64,000 nucleotides of DNA from assembly GCA_030770545.1 (NCBI GenBank), contig JAUCMP010000028.1:16892001-16956000 (forward strand), read 5' to 3'. Shown one piece after another: positions 55,640 to 64,000 of the stretch. Below the pieces are notes generated by a model. That model ran no database searches. It was not told the DNA's origin and saw only the letters and a list, made by a program, of their open reading frames with translations. Positions within the stretch are counted from its first letter, which is position 1. Every line of letters begins with the position of its first letter. The translations under genes and the position numbers were made by a program. This DNA comes from Macropodus opercularis. Its lineage: Eukaryota > Chordata > Actinopteri > Anabantiformes > Osphronemidae.

Positions 55640-55910
55640 CCACACACCTACTCTTTTCCCACACACACTCATGGAACATCGCAACATTTTTCTCTGCACA
55701 CGAATAGTGGCGGAGCTCTATAAATGAACATCCAAAATGGCAGCCAATTACTATGGTGTCCCTTTACTCAGCCTCTCCATATTAAGTCCTGGTTGTCAAA
55801 CAGATTGTCTCCGGTGCTCCGAGCAGCCTGCGCTGTGAAACAGTTTTCATTAAGGGGGGATTGCCATGGGACTTAGGCTGGCAGCTTAATGTAATTTCAC
55901 AGCTCAGGGT
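55640..55910. promoter_or_regulatory. Candidate conserved non-coding element upstream of zeb1
   Basis: Non-repetitive sequence with motif-dense segments (CTCTATAAATGAACATCC, CAGCCAATTACTATGG, CAGTTTTCATTAAGG, GCAGCTTAATGTAATTTCAC) and no meaningful open frame. Its appearance fits an enhancer, but conservation was not tested. Confidence 0.25.
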
Positions 55911-56592
55911 CCGTGTGGCCACTTCAGGGTCCAACTGTGGCCACCCACACCTTTACAAGAGCCAGATAGAGGCGCTGAAAGGGCGACAGTGCTCTGGTAA
56001 GTTTCTAGGAGTGAAAAGAGAGCCACATAACAAAATTCCAACACAGAACATGACCGCAGTGATAGCACAAGAGAAACTAAACATGTAGCTAGTCCTCAGT
56101 TTCCAATGAGGACATCTGATGCAGAAGTGGGAAACACTGCATTCCTGGAAACACTGTCCAGCATGAAAAGATGCTTTCGCAGGTTATTGCGTAAGCCTTC
56201 AGCGAAGCCGTAAAACCCTCGAGAAACACATTAAAACCCCGCGTGACGGCAACGCGGACTGTTTCACTTTCAAGTTGCACAACAACTGCAGAGTAGGAGA
56301 TGGTCCTGGCTCAAAGCGAGGACGGCCCACAGAGCGATGAAGCCAAGAGCAGCTCAGGCTGTTGGGGCGCGAGTCTAAACGCTGGGACAAACACGCAGCG
56401 CAGCCAGGAAGTCCAACAGGAATAGCGACAACATGGAGAGTCATTTGGCTGTCTTTCATTCTTTGCTCCTCTCACCAGGGGAACAATGGTCCAAAGGAAC
56501 CTTTCCACATTTTGTGAAGTAGACACCTTCTTGCTGAGTTAGACGAGAAGACCAACACCTCCCTCGTGTCTGTAAATATGATGCCAGAGGGT

Positions 56593-56649
56593 CAGTTCAG
56601 CTGTAAACGGGCTTACATCCCAGATGTAAGCCCGTTTACAGCTGAACTG
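56593..56649. repeat. Perfect 27-bp inverted repeat with 3-base loop
   Basis: Arm one (56593-56619) begins CAGTTCAGCTGTAAACGG and ends CTTACATC; the loop is CCA (56620-56622); arm two (56623-56649) is its exact reverse complement. The arms show no mismatch and the flanks diverge at once. I found no transposon-like terminal duplication around it. Confidence 0.95.
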
Positions 56650-57551
56650 GCTGGAGTCACTCAGAGGTTTCGCTAGAAAACCATTTTTGTTTATTCTTTA
56701 CTTTGAGGCCGTTCATATCTGACGGGCTGTCAGTTGTAACCTTATGTTTACTCTGCAGACGTGTCAGTGTTCTCATTTTGAGTGATTCCAAAAAGGTTGA
56801 CCTTTTACTTCGACCTCTTTACGGCCACCCCCAGCTTTACTTTGATTTTTCACACACACGGATGTTGCTGTGAAGTCAGGGAAATTGTGACATACGTTCA
56901 TAATGTAGGACATTCATTCATTGTAGAACTGCTGGAATATAGAAAAATATAGATCAAACAGTGCAGGTGAAGTCATTGATGACAAAAGTCTTTAAAACAA
57001 TGAGTGATGTAATAAACGAATCTAACGGCGACAATCGGCCGAACATTTGCATTATGAGTCACAAACAGGAGACACTCATGCTTATTCAGCGTGTCCACTG
57101 AGGTGTGCAGCCTCTTCATTTAATATTTCCATAAGGTTGCATATGAGTGTGTGCCAGGCAATCCCCTGTAATAAGGAGGTAATGTATTCTGCGCCAATGG
57201 CAAAAAGGTACGCTTGAAACATCCCTCACAGGAGCAGCGGTTTTCAACTTGACAGTGGACACATACATAATTAAGTCAGCTCAAAAATGAATATTTCATC
57301 TCAAAGCATTTTCATCTCCAAACATCAAAACACCTCAACATCTCACATAATGAGCAAAGTAAATGACTTGTATTCGCAGAGAGGAAGTGCCCTGCTTCAA
57401 ACCCTATGAGCACAGAGACGACAAGGAGCAAGAAGCAGCAACTTGTTTTGTATCGTTTCTGTTCTTAGCATGAAAAAGAAAACAGTCCAGGGATATGTAC
57501 ATGCTCCAAACTGTTATCTTGTTTTATTACGTGCTCTGCAGCCCGATCTTG

Positions 57552-57767
57552 CTATACGTCACACTGAACTGTAGTTAATGACGCCGGGGCCTTCATGTGT
57601 GCAGACGTTCCTCCATATCCTCGGTCGCAGCGTGGTTCCAACTTTCTCCATTCTCCTAGAGACGTCAAAATGAAGTCGTCCACAATTATAACGCCTGGAA
57701 TTACGTGCCTTTCTATGTGTTCGTACGCCTGGTGTATCACGAACCGCAGCTGCAGCACACGCTTCAC
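57552..57767 (-). other. Coding-like open segment, unidentified
   Basis: A minus-strand open frame beginning just after TCTCTGCAG with no ATG of its own: VKRVLQLRFVIHQAYEHIER and, later, VIIVDDFILTSLGEW and DRGYGGTS. The composition is protein-like and of normal complexity. It could be an internal exon or a decayed mobile-element or gene fragment. I do not recognise the family, and no consensus donor closes it. Confidence 0.15.
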
Positions 57768-58979
57768 TGCAGAGAACGACTCTGCCCGTTAAACCTGACT
57801 CAGACTGGCTCCCTGTACACCTTCGTCGAAGGAATTAACCTGCCACGCTGAAACGCTTTGCTGAGCGCTGGTCGATACCGTCATTATCCTAAAGCAATTC
57901 TTAATTCTATTTGGCCCTAAGCTAAAGATCCTTGTATTGATCACAAAGTAGGGATGCCACGAGGACTTTTCTATAGTTAGGACCTTTATGTTGGAACAAG
58001 AAGCCACACACATGCTGAAGGAAATCCTTGTAAGTGTTTAAGCACATGTTTCAGATTGATGCCTGAGGGCTTTATCAAGCGCTACAGTCAGGACACAAAT
58101 GCTCATGAATGCTACGCAGCAGAAAGAGGCAGCTCTCTTTCATATCCTGTTTTGTGAGATTAGAAATATTGATATTATTCGCCAAGCACTATCAGCGTGA
58201 AGCAGAGCATTTCGGAGAAGCGGCAGTGACAGCACCTGTGCTGAAGTTCCTGATTACACGTCTTTGTTCTCAAGGCTGCTGTCACCTCTGCCACTCCTCA
58301 GCATGTGTGAAACAGAGAGACACCCAAGAGGCGTAGACTCCCAAGCAGACAGTGAAGCGCAGGCTGCCATTCACACGCTCTGCACTGAGAGCATCGCCAC
58401 CTGCTGCACGCTCTACCCTGTGGCCTGTGACAGCGGTTGACAGAACAGGACATGTGTAGCCCCAGGTGACTCAAACTGCAAAACTAACAACACCGCGCTT
58501 CACTGCACCGAACACGCTGCAGCGCAGAGGATGTGTGTCATTCGTGGCTGTCTAAGTGTGTTTGTTGCAGCAAAACAATCCAGTTGCATCCTCTTAGTAA
58601 TAGGACGAGAAACACAAGGCACAGCAGGACACGTTGGCTCACACCTGCACACCAGTGGGTCTGTAGTAGCTGCTAGACGCTGTGACTAGAATTCGGGTTT
58701 TAGCTTCATGCATTTGACTTCCGGCGTAAAGCAACAAGGTTGATCCCGGTGCTCACAACCTGTAAAACGGAGGATTTGAGTTTCCCACATTATAGTGAAG
58801 AGCGATGGTGTATTCTGAGCGTGTGCAGCAGTGACTAAGGCGTATAAACGTGTAGGAGGGGAAGAGGGGCCGTCAGAGGACCAGCCGGATGCTTTGTGTG
58901 CTTTCATGTGTCTGAGGAGACACGTGACTGTCATATAGTCCCACCTGCTTAACTCCCTCTAGCCACAGTATGTAATCGC

Positions 58980-59900
58980 CTGCAGGCTACGATTATACAG
59001 CAAACAAAAATGAACATAACGCAGAATGTGCTTCTCTCCCACCAGACGAAGCGACGCTGCTGCTGCCGGCGACAGCGCTGCCACTGGTTGCTCCAGCGGG
59101 CAGCGCGCAGCAGGTCCCGGGATTCATGAGCCGAACCATTTGCGCCTAAAAGGGGGGTTTCCTCAAGTCGACCACTGCGTGCTTTGCTCGTTCGCCCGTT
59201 TAGAACACACGCTGTTACCGGAAGCAGAAACTTCATCTGTGTGTGTTATTTTGTTCGGCAAACATTAACCGACCTAATGGAAAACAACTTAGAGACGGTC
59301 GCCTCCGACCTCTCTCCCCCCGCGACGAACCAAGTTGACGGTTCGGCTCAAAATGGCTGGAAAGAAGCAGTTATGGGGATCGACGGTTTGAGCAGGTATT
59401 CGCGGAAAATGGGCCCGTCTTTAGGTTGAAGTCGCTCCCTCCACATCACTGGGGATCCAGGTGAGACACGTTTCCAGTTGACCCGCGTTTCCACTCGCGC
59501 CGCTGCTGGTAGACGTAGGACATTAAGCCGAGCGAGGCTCGCAGCGTCACCGTGGAGCAGGAAGACTCGGGCTTTGCTCTGTACTCACGGCTGGAACCGC
59601 AGCGTTAAACTCGGACTCCGGTCTTCAAAGTGCGTGTTGGGGGTGAAACGCATCCAGAGCGTCGCGGGCTGCAGCGCCGAGCAGGCCGCGCGTCCCCCTA
59701 GCGCCGCCAGCGCAGGGCTCCCTCAGGCTCGCATGCAGCTTCGCGGGCGCCGTCAGCCGCCGGACACCGGCGCTAGCGGCCGTTGTGCAGATCACCCGGA
59801 CCCGCGTGTGTTTCACAGCGCGGACGTGCTTCCGGTTGACTGAACTAGTTCAGCAGCTGTGGACGTAGCCATGATAGAGCACGCGAGGCTCCGCTAATGC
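58980..59900. promoter_or_regulatory. CpG-rich block, candidate promoter of a rightward gene
   Basis: CpG density rises sharply (for example GACGCTGCTGCTGCCGGCGA, CGTCGCGGGC, CCGCCGGACACCGGCGCTAGC), unlike the sequence on either side. Together with the open frame from the ATG at 59277 this suggests a transcription start. The gene is not identified. Confidence 0.4.
59277..59395 (+). CDS. Candidate first coding exon of an unidentified gene
   Basis: An ATG inside the CpG-rich block opens 39 codons (starts MENNLETVASDLSPPATNQV, ends VMGIDGLS) and meets a good donor, AGCAG|GTATTC, in phase 2. Composition is mixed and protein-like. I do not recognise the protein. Reading past the donor, the frame closes at a TGA ending at 59429. 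A second open stretch lies at 60177-60353, but in the phase needed to follow this exon it hits a stop, so I do not join them. Confidence 0.3.
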
Positions 59901-62900
59901 TACGTTTACAAACAAGCGAGGATGCGCGCGCATCACAGCGTCAGCCCAGCTAATATGTCAGTCCTTTGAAATCAATGACCAATTTGAATATAAAAAATCT
60001 AATTCTAGCACATTGAAAAGCATTTTCCCTTCAGTTTATTTATGTGGTGCCAGTTTACAGCGGCAGTATTTCAAGGCCCTTGGGTTTAGACCCTTACTGA
60101 CCTAAACAATAAACCCAACAAATCCCCCTGAAGCAAGCTTTTAACTTGGTAAATCAGTGTATGCGTTTGAATTCAGTCCCGACAGCGAGAGTGAAGAGCA
60201 AAGCCAGGCTCCGTGCAGGTCATCTGCCTCCACCGGTTGGGAGGAAGGAGCACGAGGTGGCGCGATGGCGGCAAGCAGACGGAGGTCAAGCATCTAAAGC
60301 TCCTACTATTAGCTACGCCGCTAAAATCCACGCCAGACCTGTGAACATGGGCGGTACGCTCTACGGCCGTTATGTGTTACTGCTGGATTTATAACTGGTA
60401 TCTATCGATTATAGCAGTTCAGACTTGGATACTCGCTGTCTTATAATAATGCTCAAATGTAGGATTTGTTGACCATGATCTTTTTCAGATTTCTCTGAAG
60501 GTGACCTGGGAAATCTGGCTCATTTCATATGGAATTACTGTAGTTGCTGTCATAGTTTTCACTGCAAACAAAGAAACGTCAAATGTTGAAAAGCGGCTTG
60601 TTTGTAGAAAGGGGTTCATTTAAGGCCACACACTTTAGGAGGCCGCATGCACAGTCCAGGGTCTAAGGAGACTTGTGAAATCAATCCAGGGGAGGGACCT
60701 GATGTTTAAATGTGTGGCACAATTTTTACTGTGCCTACATGTGTTGTTTTACTTTCAATGAAAACTCACATTGAGAAAGTTGTTCCTCTTATAGCTGTGG
60801 CCCATTTGGAGAAGCCACACAGAGCTGGTGGTGCGTTTTTGCGGCCTGCTGTTTCTTTGGAGAGCTTGTACATCATCACTGGGTTCTCGTGGCTTTTAGA
60901 ATTTGGGCTACTGTTCTAGTCTCAGTGAACTGGCTCTGCAGCTGTGTTGCTGCCAGCTTGAAAACAATTATTCGGCTCAAGGCGTTTCACCAAAGATCAT
61001 AGTGATGAGTTGGACTAAAAGCTGGTAAATGAGGACTGTGACGGAGAAACTTTGTTAGGAAGAGGTGAAAGAGAAAATTCCCCTGCAGTCAGGGCCCACT
61101 CTGGAGCTGGAAGTTCCTCTCGCTGTGGTGTACAGCATGTCCCTGAGAGTGTGCCTGCTTCGCTGTCCAGATACAACAAACCTATTATTTTCTCTATCTG
61201 CAGCAGCCCAGTTTTTTGTCACGTAAAGGATGCTGTGAAGATCTGCAAACCTACATCTGGGGTCAGGAAAAAGGACTGATTGTTTTCTTTCACTAATACT
61301 GTCACTTCTACAGTTTGGTGTAATTCAGCACTGGGAGATTTGCAGTAAAAGCAGTTATTATTTTTGCCTGAGTCATCCAGGCCTCCGGAGGTCTAACGCC
61401 AGATGATTCTGTTTTGTGTGTGTCACGCAGTCCCATCGTTCAAAGTAAAGTCAGACTCATGTTAAGCCAACATCAGGACCCTGAGACAGAACATTTGCTT
61501 TCAGTACGACGCTGCAATATTTTTAGGCTGATGAAGGAAAGTGGGTCACACCACACAGATCAGTAAACACTTTACGTTTTACTCCACTTTGGCTGCAGAT
61601 TGTAACAGTAACCATGTTCAGTGTTCAGAGTTTCAGTGTAGTTGCTGTCATCACTGGGAAATTCTGTCTTCAAAAATAAATGAACAGACAACTGTAGGCA
61701 TCAGTTCCCCTCTCTGAAAATATATGTGGTGGTGTTTGCATCGCTGCGTATTGAACCATAATATTCTGTTTAAGTAGCTTTATAACATGTTGTTAACGAA
61801 TGTATAGCATTTAGTATTTGAATGTGTTCATCAACAAGTTGACTTTTACCTTTTAACATGTCTCATTTATTATGTATCTCCCCAGTTAAACAGCACATCT
61901 ATGTATAAAGTCTATTTAGTGGGTTGTTGAAGTGCTTGACTGGTGAGCTGACGTGCCTGGACTCACTGTACAGCTCGGATGATGGGGCCGTCGCTCAGAA
62001 AGCCAACCGTGTAGGTCAGGTTTTATTCCACGTCCGTTTCGTCTGGTAAATTCCATTGCGTTTGCGGCTGTTGTTCATTTCCCAGCGTCTTGCTGCTCAC
62101 TAGCCTACACAACCTGTCAACAGGCTGTTGTTTTGCTCTCTGAAGATGAGTCAGTGTGAGGAACGCCCTCTGCCCCTAAACGCACACAGAGCTTCAGAAG
62201 GTCCGACGGGGGGCTGTTCTCATCGTCCTGCCCACCTCACAGGTTCACTCCTGACAATGGTTCTGAGAAGAATGATCATTAATCAGCAGAATATGAGGAA
62301 GGGGCTGGCACCAACGCCTGGCATTCGGTGTAAACACATGCCTTGCGATTGACTGGAGCGTTTACTTTGGCTGGAGAGTAGTTCCAGTGTGGTTTCACAT
62401 GTGGCTAGATGAAGAGGCTGGAAGCAGGCAGAGGAAACTTAGATGCTTGTCTAACATTTCCGCTCAATCATAACCAAGATCGTGTTACCATAACACACAC
62501 TCGCACACAAACACGCCAGGTTTCTGTGCTCAGGCGCCACTCTGTGCCACACTTTGAAGTGCCAGTCTGAGTAGGAGAGAAACAAAAAACCCTGAGTGTT
62601 CCCAAATCTCGTTGACACGTTACACAAGGGGTAATACAGCCGAAGATTCAGCCAGTCACTCTGCACAAGCAGCCTTACAGGTTGGACGCTTTGTAGCCGT
62701 GACACATTCTGTTTTTCTAAATTAAATCTTGCTTTAAGGCTTGGCCTACTTTCTCAATTATAGCTTCTCTACATTATGGATGCAATAAAGGCGCTCCGCA
62801 GTTGAATTAAAGCACAGCGCTCTCCTGAAACGGCAATGCACAGGCTAGTGCAGTGCATTGAAAGACGCGTCTTTATGAACGTTTCGGTAGAAAATACACT

Positions 62901-64000
62901 TGAATCCTTAAGCACATGCCACCTAATAGATAAAAACCTTGAAGTTGTCTTTTCTCATTTAAAGCTTTTTTTAGTTGTACCTGAATTGTAAGCAGCTGAT
63001 ACGTATCCTATCTGTTGAGTGCTGTCTAAAGACGTCAGGAGTGGAGCAGTGAAGAACAAGGAAAGTGCATCTCTAGTCTGAATAATGAATGGAGACCATA
63101 TTGTGGATGGAAAAGGAGGATGTGGTTCAGTAATAGTCTGCTGAACATTTCTTTCTCTCTTAAATTGTTGGTCTTGCTAAATTCTTGTTTCCAAGAAAAC
63201 TTAATGAAAATTACATGTGAAGCTTAATGACTGACTTTTACAGGATTTGTAGTCTGCAGGCAGCTGAGGCATATTATTATATTAGACTGCTCCTTGGAAC
63301 ATTAGCATAGTTCCTGGCTGTGTTCCACTTCCACCGACAGCATTTTGTTCGTTGTATGCTTAGTAAAGATTTCTCATCAGTAGCTGATGAGTGTAGACTA
63401 TGTATGAACTGAGCAATTCAAAATAGATCATCGCCTCTTAAAAGACAGGTTTTTAGATTGAGCTCTGCAATGAGCCGCGTCCTTTTGGTGAGAGAGCAGC
63501 GCTTTGATCCAGGCCATAACTTCTAAGCTTACGGTGCAGAGCGAGTTGTGTTGGCCGGTTTCAGGGAACTCAAAGTGGAGCAGGGTCTTCCTGGAAAAAA
63601 ACAAGGAAGTTGCGTTGTCACTAATTTGAAAAAGTCTTAGTACCGACTTGCTTGACTTGTCGCACTCAGCAGTTTGTTGTGTTCAGTTCTCGTGTTGGTA
63701 TTTTTCGATTTATATTTAGCTATGAACAGAGCTTTTTAAACTGGTTATTTCTACCTCACGGGGTTTTGTAACATTTCTTTTGCAAAGAGTAACAAATGCT
63801 GAAGGTAAAAAGACACAAGGAAATTGTTTCATTAAACTATGTGTAAATAAGATACAGTTGTCCTACTTTCTTTATTGACCTACAGATCCTACTAAAAGAG
63901 CTTCATTCATTTAACGATGTGACGATTCATTCATTTATGTTTATGATGAAATATTTCATATTCACATTTGCTCAGCTTCCGTAGAGGCCAAAAGCACAGC
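59901..64000. other. Right flank, no recognised gene
   Basis: Mostly AT-rich non-coding sequence, possibly intron of a gene starting near 59.3 kb. An open stretch at 60177-60353 (acceptor-like ATTCAG, donor-like GCG|GTACGC, 177 bases) and one near 61020-61279 are the only exon-like hints, both weak. The segment 61600-64000 shows nothing I can support. Confidence 0.45.

Larger units (their letters stand above)
51860..58980. other. Upstream intergenic region of zeb1
   Basis: No gene recognised. Contents: a purine-rich stretch that keeps several frames open (53560-53830), a conserved-looking block at 55640-55910, a 27-bp perfect hairpin at 56593-56649, an AT-rich conserved-looking block at 56920-57370 and a short coding-like minus-strand segment at 57552-57767. 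Confidence 0.55.

Noticed and set aside
60177..60353. Joining this segment to the 59277-59395 exon as one coding sequence
   Set aside because: The 59395 donor leaves two bases, and in that phase the second segment meets a TAA. The open frame needs one leftover base instead.
1..64000. CRISPR array, operon, phage or other prokaryotic system
   Set aside because: The spliced vertebrate genes, microsatellites and UTR structure show a eukaryotic chromosome; no spaced direct repeats of CRISPR type were seen.

Overview
This is a vertebrate nuclear genomic window, most likely from a teleost fish. The genes are split into many small exons with GT-AG introns, many of them only 68-90 bases long. CA/TG microsatellites are common, the non-coding DNA is compact, and the two recognisable genes are the vertebrate neighbours ARHGAP12 and ZEB1 in tail-to-tail orientation. 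There is no sign of prokaryotic genes, operons or CRISPR.

Layout. Bases 1-5365 are non-coding and probably lie inside a 5' intron of arhgap12; I see no SH3 exon there. Bases 5366-11143 (+) hold 15 constitutive coding exons of arhgap12 (594 codons including the stop), running from the first WW domain through the second WW, PH and RhoGAP domains. A sixteenth, 75-base exon at 7562-7636 looks like an alternatively spliced cassette. The 3' UTR has overlapping AATAAA signals near 11269-11286. Bases about 11.3-20.4 kb form the convergent intergenic space, with AT-rich homeodomain-type motif clusters, one short coding-like segment and no convincing gene. Bases 20.4-51.2 kb (-) hold a complete zeb1 gene. 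Its 3' UTR (about 20404-22296) carries seven miR-200 family seed matches. Eight coding exons (22297-51189) encode 1094 residues with four N-terminal zinc fingers, a homeodomain-like segment, three CtBP-type PLDLS/PLNLT motifs, three C-terminal zinc fingers and an acidic tail. The first intron is about 19.5 kb. Bases 51190-64000 are the zeb1 promoter side, with opposed TG and CA microsatellites, conserved-looking AT-rich blocks, a perfect 27-bp hairpin, and a CpG-rich block near 59.0-59.9 kb that may be the start of a further gene I cannot name.

How the parts fit. ZEB1 is a nuclear repressor of epithelial genes (for example E-cadherin) and a driver of epithelial-mesenchymal transition. The miR-200 family represses ZEB1, and ZEB1 represses miR-200 genes; the 3' UTR seen here has the sites needed for that loop. 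ARHGAP12 is a cytoplasmic and junctional Rho-family GTPase activator. The adjacency is a conserved vertebrate synteny, and a shared function is not implied by the sequence. The most rewarding observations are the miR-200 site cluster, the recovered arhgap12 cassette exon, an in-frame stop-free 84-base intron inside the RhoGAP domain, a NAGNAG acceptor in the PH domain, and the 27-bp perfect hairpin at 56593-56649.
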